Program-made: the position numbers and the translations under genes
Shown: positions 23,714 through 33,965 of the stretch, piece by piece
Layout of the letters: each line of letters starts with the position of its first letter
Numbering within the stretch: position 1 is the stretch's first letter
The notes under the pieces: model-generated
What the model saw: only the letters and a program-made list of their open reading frames with translations
What the model was told of the DNA's origin: nothing
The model's database searches: none
NCBI RefSeq assembly: GCF_003946275.1
Contig: NZ_RHNQ01000018.1
Span: forward strand, 1 to 40,161
From: Loigolactobacillus backii
GTDB lineage: Bacteria > Bacillota > Bacilli > Lactobacillales > Lactobacillaceae
Length of the DNA stretch: 40,161 nt
Direction: 5' to 3'

Positions 23714-26128
23714 ATGGTGACGCAAATAGCAGAGGTAATTGTGGATGTTCCGACAATGCAGACTAATCGACCTTTTGATTACGCAATTCCAGCTAGTTTA
23801 ACCAAGCAAATCAGTCCCGGAATGCGAGTTGTCGTTCCTTTCGGTAAACGTCAGTTGCAAGGTTTCGTTGTTGCGATTACCGATCAAAGTTCTTTTGAAG
23901 GTACTTTAAAAGAAATCGTTGCGGTAGTTGATTTGCGGCCAGTGCTCAACCATGAATTACTACAATTGTCGCAGTGGTTGGCCCAATCAACGTTTGCTTT
24001 TTGGATTAGTTGTTTACAAACCATGTTGCCAAGTGTCATGAAGGCTAGCTACGAAAAAACGGTTCGCCTGGAACCAACTGCTGACCCTAAATTAGCGACT
24101 GAATTATTTCAAGGTAAACAAGAAATTCCTTTTTCAGAGGCAACTAATTTAACTTCGGCCCATAAATTATTACAGTTACAAAAAGAGCAGCAAGTTGAAA
24201 TTGTTTACCACGTTAATAATCGTGCGCATAAAAAAATGCTTAAAGGATTGTTGCCAACTAAATCAGTGGCCGAATGTGAAGCATTAAAAGCCAATTTAAC
24301 CAAGTCTGCCAAAAAGCAGGCTTTATTGTTGGCTTATTTGACCTCAGTTGCAGGCCAAACGGAGGCAATTGCCTACCAGCAAGTGTTGGCGGCTGTTGCG
24401 GTATCACGCGAGACATTACGGACAGCAGCAAAGAAAGGCTGGTTCAAGGAGGTTGCGATTGAGCAATACCGTGATCCCTACGCTGGCCATACAGTTGAAC
24501 ACACACGGCCACGAGTTTTAACTGCAGAACAAGCGGCCGCCGTCACACAAATTAGTCAAGCGGTTAAAGAAAGCCAAAACGAGGTTTACTTAGTTGAAGG
24601 TGTAACTGGGAGTGGCAAAACTGAAATCTATTTGCAAGTGATTCAGGATGCGCTAAAGCTTGGTAAAACGGCGTTAATGTTAGTTCCAGAAATTGCCTTA
24701 ACGCCCCAAATGGTTAATCGCGTTAAGGGCCGCTTTGGTGAGCGAGTGGCAATGTTGCATAGTGGTTTGTCGACTGGTGAGCGCTACGATGAATGGCGCC
24801 GAATTGAGCGCCAAGAGGCCCAAGTGGTTGTAGGAGCACGATCGGCTGTTTTTGCACCGTTAAGTCATTTAGGTGTAATTATTATGGACGAAGAACATGA
24901 GACAAGTTATAAACAAGATGATATGCCCCGGTACAATGCCCGGGATGTGGCCTTATGGCGGGCCAAGTATCACAATTGCCCTGTGATTTTAGGCAGTGCA
25001 ACGCCTTCATTGGAATCCCGGGCGCGTGCACAAAAGGGCGTTTACCACTTAATTCGCCTGAAACACCGAGTGAATGATCGGCCTATGCCAGAAGTAACCG
25101 TTGTTGATATGAAAAATGAATTGAAGAAGACAACTGAAGGTAATTTTTCTGAGTTAATGTTGACGCAAATTCGGCAACGGCTGATTAGACATGAACAAAG
25201 TGTTTTGATGCTTAATCGCCGTGGCTTTTCGTCATTCGTGATGTGCCGGGATTGTGGTTTTGTTTTGAAATGTCCTAATTGTGATATTTCATTAACGTTA
25301 CACATGGATACCCATTCAATGAAATGCCATTATTGTGGGCACGAAGAAGCAATCCCCAAGGTGTGCGCAAACTGTCACAGTCATAAAATACGTTATTATG
25401 GTACCGGCACCCAAAAAGTTGAAGCGGAGCTAAAGGAACTATTACCAACTGCCCGCATCTTACGAATGGATATTGACACAACTCGGCGCAAGGGTGCCCA
25501 TGAAAAAATCTTAAATCAGTTTGGCCAGCATGATGCCGATATTTTACTTGGAACACAGATGATCGCTAAAGGGCTTGATTTTCCTGATGTCACTTTAGTT
25601 GGAGTCTTAAATGCGGATACGGCTTTGGGTCTGCCTGATTTTCGGGCCAGTGAACGAACTTTCCAGTTATTAACCCAGGTCAGCGGTCGTGCTGGGCGGG
25701 CCGATAAGAAGGGTGAAGTAGTTGTACAGACTTATAATCCGGAACACTACGCTATTCAATTGGCCCGGCATCATGACTACGAAGGTTTTTACAAGCGAGA
25801 AATGACGTTACGGCATCAAGGCAATTACCCGCCTTATTATTTCACTATTTTGCTAACGGCCAGCCATGAAGAAGAAAATTTGGCCGCAAAGAAAATTTTT
25901 CAATTAATGAATCAATTAAAACCAGTTTTATCCAAAAAAGCGATTATTTTAGGCCCAACACCACGGGCCATTGCACGAGTTAACCGGCGTTATTACTACC
26001 AAATGGTGATCAAATATAAAAATGAACCCAACCTAAACGCTGAATTAACAAAAATAATGCAAGACAATCAGGAAACCAAAAAGGGAATTCAGATCTCAAT
26101 CGATCGTGAGCCGCTGAGTTTTATTTAA
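23714..26128 (+). CDS. priA: Primosomal helicase PriA
   Basis: The 804-aa helicase restarts stalled forks. It shows the N-terminal 3'-end-binding domain, Walker A GVTGSGKTEIYL near residue 295, the DEEH box, and eight zinc-binding cysteines in pairs (CRDC, CPNC, CHYC, CANC) at about 510-560. GAGGAGGG precedes the ATG. Only 84 bases separate it from fmt; peptide deformylase (def), often between them, is absent here. Confidence 0.97.
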   Translation: MVTQIAEVIVDVPTMQTNRPFDYAIPASLTKQISPGMRVVVPFGKRQLQGFVVAITDQSSFEGTLKEIVAVVDLRPVLNHELLQLSQWLAQSTFAFWISCLQTMLPSVMKASYEKTVRLEPTADPKLATELFQGKQEIPFSEATNLTSAHKLLQLQKEQQVEIVYHVNNRAHKKMLKGLLPTKSVAECEALKANLTKSAKKQALLLAYLTSVAGQTEAIAYQQVLAAVAVSRETLRTAAKKGWFKEVAIEQYRDPYAGHTVEHTRPRVLTAEQAAAVTQISQAVKESQNEVYLVEGVTGSGKTEIYLQVIQDALKLGKTALMLVPEIALTPQMVNRVKGRFGERVAMLHSGLSTGERYDEWRRIERQEAQVVVGARSAVFAPLSHLGVIIMDEEHETSYKQDDMPRYNARDVALWRAKYHNCPVILGSATPSLESRARAQKGVYHLIRLKHRVNDRPMPEVTVVDMKNELKKTTEGNFSELMLTQIRQRLIRHEQSVLMLNRRGFSSFVMCRDCGFVLKCPNCDISLTLHMDTHSMKCHYCGHEEAIPKVCANCHSHKIRYYGTGTQKVEAELKELLPTARILRMDIDTTRRKGAHEKILNQFGQHDADILLGTQMIAKGLDFPDVTLVGVLNADTALGLPDFRASERTFQLLTQVSGRAGRADKKGEVVVQTYNPEHYAIQLARHHDYEGFYKREMTLRHQGNYPPYYFTILLTASHEEENLAAKKIFQLMNQLKPVLSKKAIILGPTPRAIARVNRRYYYQMVIKYKNEPNLNAELTKIMQDNQETKKGIQISIDREPLSFI

Positions 26129-26212
26129 AAAGAAGTATGGCAAAGCGGATCATACGAACAAACTTCCGGGTGAAGTGTAGATTAACATTGAAGAATTAAG
26201 GAGGAGTTAAAT

Positions 26213-27163
26213 TTGACGTCAATTGTATTTATGGGTACTCCAGAATTTTCGGCTCCAATTTTAGAAAGTTTGCTAAAACAAGGTTACGCAGTTTTGGCCG
26301 TTGTCACGCAACCAGATCGCCCAGTTGGTCGGAAGCATGTACTGACACCATCCCCGGTAAAACGAGTTGCTTTGGAACATCAATTAGAGGTACTGCAGCC
26401 GGAAAAATTAAGCGGTAGCCCCGAGGCACAACGAATTATTGACCTGGCACCAGATTTGATTGTTACGGCCGCTTTTGGTCAATTTTTACCTAAGAGTGTG
26501 CTTGCGGCACCAAAAATTGCGGCCTTAAATGTGCACGCCTCGTTGTTACCAAAATATCGCGGTGGTGCTCCGATTCAGTATTCACTTTTAAACGGTGAAA
26601 AAGAAACCGGCGTGACCATTATGAAGATGGTGATGAAGATGGATGCAGGTGATATTTTACGCCAGGAACGTTTACCAATTGAAGCCACGGATGATAGTGG
26701 TAGTTTGTTTGCCAAACTTAGTGTAGTGGGCGAACGGCTTTTACGTACGACGTTACCAGATTTCCTGGCCGGGAAGATAACGCCGCAAGTTCAAGATTCT
26801 GCTAAAGTAACCTTTGCCCCAAACATCAAACCAGAGCAAGAAGAAATTAATTTAGAAAATACGGCGCACCAAATTGATTGCCAAGTTCGGGCCTTGCGTC
26901 CAGAACCAGGTGCTTATGTTATGATGTTAGGTAAGCGAACTAAATTATGGTCGGTGGCACCTTTAGCAGAAAAAACGACCCAGGCACCAGGAAGTGTTGT
27001 TACAGTGACAAAGCACCAATTAACGCTTGCTGCTGGGGCGGGAAGTGTCTTTGCCGTTAATGAAATTCAGCCAGCAGGTAAAGCACGAATGCCAATAACG
27101 GCCTTTTTAAACGGTATTGGGCATGGTATTAAGGAAGGACAACAATTATTCGATGGCAAATAA
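26213..27163 (+). CDS. fmt: Methionyl-tRNA formyltransferase
   Basis: The 316-aa enzyme formylates initiator Met-tRNA with 10-formyl-THF, the product of FolD. The catalytic region NVHASLLPKYRGGAPI (Asn and His) and the MKMDAGDI segment are intact, and the C-terminal tRNA-binding domain is complete. The start is TTG after AAGGAGGAG. Its stop overlaps the rsmB start by 11 bases. Confidence 0.96.
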   Translation: MTSIVFMGTPEFSAPILESLLKQGYAVLAVVTQPDRPVGRKHVLTPSPVKRVALEHQLEVLQPEKLSGSPEAQRIIDLAPDLIVTAAFGQFLPKSVLAAPKIAALNVHASLLPKYRGGAPIQYSLLNGEKETGVTIMKMVMKMDAGDILRQERLPIEATDDSGSLFAKLSVVGERLLRTTLPDFLAGKITPQVQDSAKVTFAPNIKPEQEEINLENTAHQIDCQVRALRPEPGAYVMMLGKRTKLWSVAPLAEKTTQAPGSVVTVTKHQLTLAAGAGSVFAVNEIQPAGKARMPITAFLNGIGHGIKEGQQLFDGK

Positions 27164-28505
27164 ATTAAAGCAAACACCACGTTATTTAGCAGTGGATATC
27201 TTAGAGCGAGTTGAAAAAGAGGGTAGTTACGCAAATATTGCCCTCGATCAAGTGCTTGATCGAGTACGCCTGAATTCAAGTGATGCGGGTTTACTGACTA
27301 ATATAGTTTACGGGGTTATTCAACACCGGCTAACTTTAGATTATTGGTTAGCACCATTTATAAAAAAGCCACAGCAGTTAGAACACTGGGTACGGCAGGT
27401 ATTACGGCTTTCCGTTTACCAAATGACTTATCTAGATAAAATTCCTAACCGGGCTATTTTTTATGAAGCAACCGAAATTGCTAAAAATCGTGGAAATCAG
27501 GGAACTGCTGGTTTGGTGACGGCCATTTTACGTAATATTCAACGAACTGGTTTGCGTGATCTTACGGAAATAGCGGATGCTGACGAACAAATGAGTATCA
27601 AATATAGTTTGCCGGTCTGGCTAGTTAAGAAGCTACAAACGGAATTAGGCCAGGCGAAGACCTTGGCAATTTTGGAACACATTAACGAACCACCAACAGC
27701 GTCAATTCGGGTTAATACGCGGGTGACTAACGCCGAAAAATTACAAACTGAATTGGCGGAGGTTGATCTACAGGTAGAGCCAAGCCATTTAACCCCCGTT
27801 GGTTTGGTGAGTCAAGGTGGTTTCTTTGCTGGGACGGCCGCTTTTGAGGCTGGCCAGTATACAGTACAGGACGAAAGTTCCATGTTGGTGGCAGCTAGTA
27901 TGCAACTTAAACCGAATCAACAAGTTCTAGATGCTTGTGCAGCGCCTGGTGGGAAAACCACACATATTGCAACTTATCTAAATGCTGGGGCGGGCGTTCA
28001 CGTGACTGCTTTGGATTTACACGCTAATAAGGTTCGTTTGATTGAAGAAAATGCTAATCGGTTGCACGTTTCTGATGTTGTTTCGGCCCAGGCAATGGAT
28101 GCGCGGGATGTACACAGTAAATTTGCTGATGAGCAGTTTGATCGGATTTTGGTTGATGCACCTTGTTCTGGGCTTGGCTTGTTGCGGCGTAAACCTGAAA
28201 TTAAGTATGCTCGTAGTGAGGCCGACTTACAGAACCTTAAAAAGATTCAATTGGCTATTTTAAATAGTGTTGCCAAGAAGGTAAAAATCGGTGGTATTTT
28301 GACCTACAGTACGTGTACAATTGTTGATGAAGAAAATCAGCAGGTTATTGAAAAATTTAGACAGCAGCACCCAGAATTTGACTTAATTCCGGTTAAAACT
28401 GATTATGACTTAACGGTTGAAACGGAACCATATATGAAGCTTTATCCAGACGATTACCGAACGGATGGTTTCTTTATCTGCTGTCTACAGCGAAAAACGA
28501 GGTAG
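27153..28505 (+). CDS. rsmB: 16S rRNA m5C967 methyltransferase RsmB (Sun)
   Basis: The 450-aa protein has an N-terminal NusB-like RNA-binding domain (about 1-140) and a C-terminal SAM methyltransferase with DACAAPGGKTTHIA, DAPCSGLGLLRR and the second cysteine in YSTCT. The start at 27153 overlaps fmt; a GGAAGGA sequence lies upstream. A frame starting 12 codons earlier is inside fmt. Confidence 0.95.
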   Translation: MANKLKQTPRYLAVDILERVEKEGSYANIALDQVLDRVRLNSSDAGLLTNIVYGVIQHRLTLDYWLAPFIKKPQQLEHWVRQVLRLSVYQMTYLDKIPNRAIFYEATEIAKNRGNQGTAGLVTAILRNIQRTGLRDLTEIADADEQMSIKYSLPVWLVKKLQTELGQAKTLAILEHINEPPTASIRVNTRVTNAEKLQTELAEVDLQVEPSHLTPVGLVSQGGFFAGTAAFEAGQYTVQDESSMLVAASMQLKPNQQVLDACAAPGGKTTHIATYLNAGAGVHVTALDLHANKVRLIEENANRLHVSDVVSAQAMDARDVHSKFADEQFDRILVDAPCSGLGLLRRKPEIKYARSEADLQNLKKIQLAILNSVAKKVKIGGILTYSTCTIVDEENQQVIEKFRQQHPEFDLIPVKTDYDLTVETEPYMKLYPDDYRTDGFFICCLQRKTR

Positions 28506-28510
28506 TTTTC

Positions 28511-29257
28511 ATGAAGTTTGCCTATCGGACGGATGTGGGTCAAAAACGACCAAATAATGAGGATTATGTCAGTGTTTATCAAAATCGCTCCGGCGTTCAT
28601 TTTGCGATTGTTGCGGATGGTATGGGTGGTCATTTAGGCGGTGACGTTGCTTCGGCAATGGCCGTTTTACATATTGGATATGATTTTGAACAAACAACCT
28701 TTAAAAAAGTTGAACCAATCGTTTCTTGGTTAGTCACGGAGTTACAAAAAGAAAATCAACATATCTTAACAAAATCCCAGCAGTACGTTGATCTTAGTGG
28801 TATGGGAACTACTTTTGTTGCCGTTATTTACTTTCAAAATGAATATATTATTGCCAACATTGGGGATAGTCGTGCTTATTTATACCGAAACGGCAAGTTA
28901 GCTCAATTGACTGAAGATCATTCTTTGGTTAATGAGTTAGTTAAGCACGGGGAAATTAGTAAAGAAGCCGCCCGCCATCACCCGCAAAAAAATATTATTA
29001 CCCGAACGTTAGGTGTTTCTGCGGAGGCCGATGCGGATGTGACTGTTCGGCAGTCACAGTACGGTGATTATATTTTGCTCTGTTCTGATGGTCTGACTAA
29101 CATGGTCAGTGATGATGAAATTACGGCGGTATTGGCAAGTGAGCTTAGCCTACAAGCAAAATGTGATCAGTTGATTAAACAGGCGAACGCGGCCGGTGGA
29201 TTAGATAATATTACTGCCTTGCTACTCTTTGAGGATCGTGAGGTGAAGAGCCGATGA
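28511..29257 (+). CDS. stp: PP2C-type Ser/Thr phosphatase
   Basis: The 248-aa phosphatase reverses phosphorylation by the kinase encoded next. Metal-binding motifs are intact: RTDVGQKRPNNEDY, ADGMGGHLGGDVAS, IGDSRAYLY and SDGLTNMVSDDEI. It starts six bases after rsmB and overlaps the kinase gene by four bases, so the pair is co-translated. Confidence 0.96.
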   Translation: MKFAYRTDVGQKRPNNEDYVSVYQNRSGVHFAIVADGMGGHLGGDVASAMAVLHIGYDFEQTTFKKVEPIVSWLVTELQKENQHILTKSQQYVDLSGMGTTFVAVIYFQNEYIIANIGDSRAYLYRNGKLAQLTEDHSLVNELVKHGEISKEAARHHPQKNIITRTLGVSAEADADVTVRQSQYGDYILLCSDGLTNMVSDDEITAVLASELSLQAKCDQLIKQANAAGGLDNITALLLFEDREVKSR

Positions 29258-31215
29258 TGGAAGATGGCTATAAAATAGATGGTCGTTACGAGATCCGTAA
29301 GCCAATTGGTGAAGGCGGGATGGCTAACGTTTATTTGGCGCGGGATTTAATTCTTGATCGCGATGTCGCCATTAAAATTCTGCGTTTAGATTTGCAGAAC
29401 GATCCTGACACAATTCGTCGTTTTCAACGGGAAGAATTAGCGTCAACTGAGTTAGTTCACCCGAATATCGTTGAGGTTTACGACGTTGGCGAAGATAGTG
29501 GCATGCAGTATATCGTAATGGAATACGTTAAAGGAACCGACTTAAAACGCTACATTGCCCGTAATTTTCCCATCGCTTACCCCCAGGTCATTAAAATGAT
29601 GTTAGCCATTTTGGCCGCGGTTGGTGAGGCTCACGCCCACGGGATAATTCACCGTGACTTAAAGCCGCAAAATATTTTAGTTGATGAAACCGGTCAAGTG
29701 AAAATTACGGATTTTGGAATTGCGGTGGCCTTGTCGGAGAATTCAATTACTCAGACTAATTCAATGCTGGGTTCGGTTCACTATTTGTCACCTGAACAGG
29801 CTCGGGGCAGTATTGCAACCAAGCGTTCCGATATTTATTCATTGGGCATTATTTTGTACGAAATGTTAACCAGTAAGGTTCCTTTCGAGGGTGAAACTGC
29901 TGTCAGTATCGCCTTAAAACATTTTCAAAATCAAATTCCCTCCGTTCGCGAATTTGATCATAATATTCCCCAATCACTAGAGAATGTTGTCTTGAAGGCG
30001 ACGGCCAAAGTTCCAATAGAACGCTACGCGGACGTTTCCGAAATGGCTGCTGATTTGAAAACAAGTTTGAATGTAGATCGGGCGGCTGAAGCGAAGTTTA
30101 AGCCTGAAATTGATCAAGAGGAAACAAAAGTGATCACGCCGATTTCACAGTTGAACGATCGGTTGCCCAAAGATGAGGGTGACGTCACGACGTACACAGC
30201 GAAACATCATACTGAAGAAAAGAAACCAGTCGATAATTCGGCAACTAAGGCGGCTTTACAGCAACAGAAACAAAAGCGGCGAACACCGCTATTACTAGCC
30301 TTGTTGGCGATTATAATTTTAATTCTATTAGGTGGCGGTGTTTATGCTTACCAAGAAATGATGAGTACACAAGTTCCGAACGTTGTCGGGCTAACGCAAA
30401 CTCAGGCGCAAAAAAGATTGGCCGCTAAAAATTTACAGTTAGGCAGAACAACGCGGCAAACTGATCAAAAAATCACTAATGGTAGGGTGATTCGTTCAAC
30501 ACCTAAGGGACACGTAAAGCGAAATAGTCGGGTTAGCTTGGTTATTAGCCAAGGAAAAGCGAAGGTGCGGGTAGTTGATTACACAGGACAATCCTATTCG
30601 GCGGCGGCAAAAGAGTTACGAAAAAAAGGTTTTCGAGTTAAGCAAACAGTGACCGCTTCTACTGCTACAGCCAAGGGTGTGGTGATGACCCAAAACGTTA
30701 CCGCCGGCAGCCATGTTGTACCAGAAAAAACAACGGTTAGGCTGACGGTTAGTGCTGGACAGGGGGCTTTTGGGTTAAGTAATTTGATTAATTGGTCACA
30801 GGCTAGCGCACAAGAATACGCCAGTAGTATGGGACTTGATTTAACGCTTAAGACGGCCTTTTCTGACTCAGTTCGTTCCGGTGCGGTTATGGCCCAAAAG
30901 CCTGTTGCTGGTAAGTACGCTCAACCAGGAGATCAGTTAATCGTAACAATTTCGCGAGGCCAAAAACCTGCAAATGACATCAGCTTTACCGAAAAAGTCA
31001 CTGTTCCTTACGATAAAAGCACTGGGAGTAGTAATCAGGTTGTTATTTATATTGGCGATGATGCACACGACATTGGAACGGTATACCAGCAATCAGTTAT
31101 GACTAAAACAACAACTTTTAAATTACCATTTACGCTGAAACCTGAGGCTAGCGGTCAGTACCGAGTTGTTCGGGATGGGACTACGGTAAGTGAAAACAAT
31201 AATGTAACGAAATAA
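29254..31215 (+). CDS. pknB: Membrane Ser/Thr kinase with PASTA domains
   Basis: The 653-aa kinase has an intracellular kinase domain (about 10-275; GEGGMANVYL, AIKIL, HRDLKPQN, DFGIA), a Lys/Gln-rich linker, one membrane helix at about 343-366, and three extracellular PASTA repeats starting near 372, 437 and 505, which in the family sense peptidoglycan fragments or lipid II. A further C-terminal extracellular domain follows. Either of two consecutive ATG codons may start it. It is the last gene before a terminator. Confidence 0.97.
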   Translation: MMEDGYKIDGRYEIRKPIGEGGMANVYLARDLILDRDVAIKILRLDLQNDPDTIRRFQREELASTELVHPNIVEVYDVGEDSGMQYIVMEYVKGTDLKRYIARNFPIAYPQVIKMMLAILAAVGEAHAHGIIHRDLKPQNILVDETGQVKITDFGIAVALSENSITQTNSMLGSVHYLSPEQARGSIATKRSDIYSLGIILYEMLTSKVPFEGETAVSIALKHFQNQIPSVREFDHNIPQSLENVVLKATAKVPIERYADVSEMAADLKTSLNVDRAAEAKFKPEIDQEETKVITPISQLNDRLPKDEGDVTTYTAKHHTEEKKPVDNSATKAALQQQKQKRRTPLLLALLAIIILILLGGGVYAYQEMMSTQVPNVVGLTQTQAQKRLAAKNLQLGRTTRQTDQKITNGRVIRSTPKGHVKRNSRVSLVISQGKAKVRVVDYTGQSYSAAAKELRKKGFRVKQTVTASTATAKGVVMTQNVTAGSHVVPEKTTVRLTVSAGQGAFGLSNLINWSQASAQEYASSMGLDLTLKTAFSDSVRSGAVMAQKPVAGKYAQPGDQLIVTISRGQKPANDISFTEKVTVPYDKSTGSSNQVVIYIGDDAHDIGTVYQQSVMTKTTTFKLPFTLKPEASGQYRVVRDGTTVSENNNVTK

Positions 31216-31331
31216 GTTAAACTTTGGTAAACTAGAAAGTATCTAAAGAGCGTTTAATTTCTACTCCGTAATTGGGCAAGTATTAATTAAGTGGAGAAAC
31301 TGCTTTTTAGATGTACAATCCGTTTACCTGT

Positions 31332-31357
31332 GAGGGGTCGGAAACGGCCTCTTTTTT
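31332..31357 (+). terminator. Terminator between pknB and rsgA
   Basis: A stem of about nine pairs closed by a GAAA tetraloop (GAGGGGTCG with CGGCCTCTT), followed by T. It lies 20 bases before the rsgA start, so it may also regulate read-through into rsgA. Confidence 0.75.
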
Positions 31358-31377
31358 AAATAAAGGGAGGTTACAGT

Positions 31378-32280
31378 TTGGCCACAGGACAAATTCGCAA
31401 GGCGTTAAGCGGTTTTTATTATGTTTACGCTGATCAACAAACGTTTCAAACGCGAGGCCGGGGCAATTTTCGCAAGCGTGGTTTAACGCCACTTGTCGGT
31501 GATTACGTTCGTTTTGAAAGTACCAACTTAAATGAAGGTTACGTTCTGGAACTTTTACCGCGAAAAAATCAGTTAGTGCGTCCACCAGTTGCTAATATCG
31601 ATCAGGCGGTTGTGGTGACCTCGGCGGTGAAGCCTGATTTTTCAAGTAATTTATTGGACCGCTTTCTAATTACTTTAGAGGCTAACGGTATTAAGCCAAT
31701 TATATATTTGACCAAAACCGATTTACTTTCGCCGGCGCGTTATCAGGAATTACAAACAACGCTGGCTTATTACCGGCAGTTAGGTTACCCAACTTTAGTG
31801 GCGAGAGAACCGTACGCTAAAACAAGTGTCGCCGAATTGACAGCCCATTTTAAGGATAAGTTGACTGTTTTTACAGGACAATCAGGTGCTGGAAAATCAA
31901 CCTTGTTGAACCACATATCACCGGATTTAAATTTAAAAACGGCGGCCGTTTCTGAAAGCCTCTCCCGGGGGAAACATACCACGCGCCACGTTGAATTGTT
32001 ACCCTTATTTGGCGGCCTAGTAGCTGATACACCAGGATTTTCGGCACTAAACTTAGCAGAAATTGATTTGGAGGAGTTAGGCCGACTTTTCCCAGAATTT
32101 ATGCAGGCAGCACCACTATGTAAGTTTCGTGAATGTCAGCACGATAAGGAACCTGGCTGTGAAGTTAAACGCCAGGTTGAAGCAGGAACAATTTTAAAAA
32201 GCCGTTATGAAAACTACTTGCAATTTCGTGAAGAAAAAAAAGCTGAAAAGCCTAAGTACGGTAAGGGAGGAAAATATTGA
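31378..32280 (+). CDS. rsgA: Ribosome small-subunit GTPase RsgA
   Basis: The 300-aa protein has an N-terminal OB fold, a circularly permuted GTPase (G4 TKTD before G1 GQSGAGKSTLLN at about 166-177, then RGKHTTRHVEL and DTPG) and a C-terminal zinc finger (LCKFRECQH...GCEV). It tests late 30S assembly. The TTG start follows GGGAGG. It overlaps rpe. Confidence 0.96.
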   Translation: MATGQIRKALSGFYYVYADQQTFQTRGRGNFRKRGLTPLVGDYVRFESTNLNEGYVLELLPRKNQLVRPPVANIDQAVVVTSAVKPDFSSNLLDRFLITLEANGIKPIIYLTKTDLLSPARYQELQTTLAYYRQLGYPTLVAREPYAKTSVAELTAHFKDKLTVFTGQSGAGKSTLLNHISPDLNLKTAAVSESLSRGKHTTRHVELLPLFGGLVADTPGFSALNLAEIDLEELGRLFPEFMQAAPLCKFRECQHDKEPGCEVKRQVEAGTILKSRYENYLQFREEKKAEKPKYGKGGKY

Positions 32281-32948
32281 TGAAAATTGCACCTTCAATT
32301 TTAAGTGCTGATTTTGCAAATTTGGCACGTGATGTGAAATTAGTTGAAAACGCTGGCGCCGATTACTTGCACGTTGACGTGATGGATGGCCATTTTGTCC
32401 CCAACATTACGTTTGGCCCTAGTGTCGTTGCTGCTTTACGTCCAGTCACCAAGTTAACCTTGGACTGCCATTTAATGATTGAGCACCCAGAAAACTACAT
32501 CAAGGACTTTGCGCAGGCTGGCGCTGATTTATTAACCATTCACGTGGAAAGTACACCCCATTATTACCGGGCAATTCAAATGACTAAAGAGGCCGGCCTA
32601 AAAGCCGGGGTGGTCGTTAACCCAGGAACACCGCTTGAATTGATTAAGAATGTTTTCCCGCTAGTTGATCAGGTGCTGGTCATGACCGTGAATCCTGGTT
32701 TTGGCGGACAAAAGTTTTTACCAGATATGCTGGCTAAAGTTAAGCGCCTAGATCAATTACGGCAAACGAATGATAAATATCACTTTGACATTGAAGTTGA
32801 TGGCGGTATTAATGCAGAAACGATCAAGACTTGCGCGGCCGCAGGTGCCGATGTTTTCGTCGCTGGCTCTTACATCTACGAGGCCGCCGATCCTGCCGTC
32901 CGTTTGCAAACTTTAAAAAATAATGTGGCCATCTATGACGCGGATTAA
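32280..32948 (+). CDS. rpe: Ribulose-phosphate 3-epimerase
   Basis: The 222-aa TIM barrel interconverts ribulose- and xylulose-5-phosphate. It starts MKIAPSILSADFANLARDVK and has VDVMDGHFVPNITFGP, MTVNPGFGGQKF and EVDGGIN. The ATG at 32280 is chosen over the TTG one codon earlier; GGGAGG lies nine bases upstream. It overlaps the rsgA stop and thiN. Confidence 0.96.
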   Translation: MKIAPSILSADFANLARDVKLVENAGADYLHVDVMDGHFVPNITFGPSVVAALRPVTKLTLDCHLMIEHPENYIKDFAQAGADLLTIHVESTPHYYRAIQMTKEAGLKAGVVVNPGTPLELIKNVFPLVDQVLVMTVNPGFGGQKFLPDMLAKVKRLDQLRQTNDKYHFDIEVDGGINAETIKTCAAAGADVFVAGSYIYEAADPAVRLQTLKNNVAIYDAD

Positions 32949-33597
32949 TTTATTGGTTGGTGGGCCAACTGATTTATGGCCGCAAGAGTTGACGGAAAAT
33001 CCCTTAGCGATTCCCGGAAAGTGGCTTAGTGCTGATCGGGGAACTTTACGCCTGTTACGTTTGGGGATCATCCCTGAAATTGCGGTGGGGGATTATGATT
33101 CACTTTCTCCCCGGGAATTTAATCAAGTTCAGGCGCAAGTGGCGGATATTCGAACGGCAGTTACTGATAAAGATGATACCGATACTGAATTGGCCCTGGT
33201 ACTCGCCTTACAGGAATTTCACGCACAACAAGTGGTAATCTACGGCGCGACGGGCGGACGGTTAGATCATTTTCTTGATAATCTGTTTATGCTTTTGGAG
33301 GCACGATTTTTGCCGTTTATTGAACGAATTAAATTAGTGGATAAGCAAAATAATTTTCGCTTTTTTAATCCAGGGGTCCATTCAATTGTTAGCGATCCTG
33401 ATAAGCATTATTTAGGTTTCGGGCCGTTGACGGCAGTAAAGGGTCTCACGTTGTATGACACTAAATACCGCTTGCGTGATGCTGACGTTGCACAACCAAT
33501 TATGTACGCCAGCAACCAATTCACGAAACGTTCGGCAACCTTTTCGTTTCGCAGTGGGGTTGTTTGTGTGATTCAAAGTTCGGATGAAGCAAATTAA
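32935..33597 (+). CDS. thiN: Thiamine pyrophosphokinase
   Basis: The 220-aa enzyme phosphorylates thiamine to thiamine diphosphate. AVGDYDSLSPREF, KDDTDTELAL and GATGGRLDH are family motifs. The start MTRINLLVGG at 32935 overlaps the rpe end; an ATG four codons earlier is possible. Order rsgA-rpe-thiN-rpmB is standard for Firmicutes, with rpmB on the opposite strand. Confidence 0.93.
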   Translation: MTRINLLVGGPTDLWPQELTENPLAIPGKWLSADRGTLRLLRLGIIPEIAVGDYDSLSPREFNQVQAQVADIRTAVTDKDDTDTELALVLALQEFHAQQVVIYGATGGRLDHFLDNLFMLLEARFLPFIERIKLVDKQNNFRFFNPGVHSIVSDPDKHYLGFGPLTAVKGLTLYDTKYRLRDADVAQPIMYASNQFTKRSATFSFRSGVVCVIQSSDEAN

Positions 33598-33612
33598 ATA
33601 TTTTACGCCAAT

Positions 33613-33648
33613 AAAAAAAGAGTTGGGATTTCCCCCAACTCTTTTTTA
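33613..33648. terminator. Two-way terminator between thiN and rpmB
   Basis: AGAGTTGGG pairs with CCCAACTCT, flanked by A7 on one side and T6 on the other, so it ends transcripts from both convergent genes. Confidence 0.92.
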
Positions 33649-33653
33649 ATCGC

Positions 33654-33839
33654 TTAAACGCGAGTTACTTTACCAGATTTCAAAGTACGTGCAGATACCC
33701 AAACGCGTTTTGGTTTACCATCTACTAAAATACGTACTTTTTGTAAATTAGGTTTCCAGTTACGCCGGCTATGGTTCAACGCATGCGAACGTTTGTTACC
33801 GAAGTTAGTACCTTGTCCGGTTAAAAAGTCTTTTGCCAT
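33654..33839 (-). CDS. rpmB: 50S ribosomal protein L28
   Basis: The 61-aa protein [20 protein letters not shown] is a complete L28 of the short Firmicutes form. It has no zinc-binding CxxC pairs, the C- form. GGAGGC precedes the ATG. It is a single-gene unit facing thiN. Confidence 0.96.
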   Translation of the reverse strand: MAKDFLTGQGTNFGNKRSHALNHSRRNWKPNLQKVRILVDGKPKRVWVSARTLKSGKVTRV

Positions 33840-33965
33840 GAGATTGCCTCCTTTACCGAAACTTTTTAAGGTTATTCATTAAACACTTACTTGAATAAAT
33901 TTAGCATAATCCGACCATGATTGCAATAGATTTCTTTCAAGTAATTTTGCTTGACAGCACCTTAG

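Noticed and set aside
26150-26170. Possible SOS box CGAACAAAC... between priA and fmt
   Set aside because: The second half lacks the GTTC arm, so it is only a half-site and does not fit the consensus.
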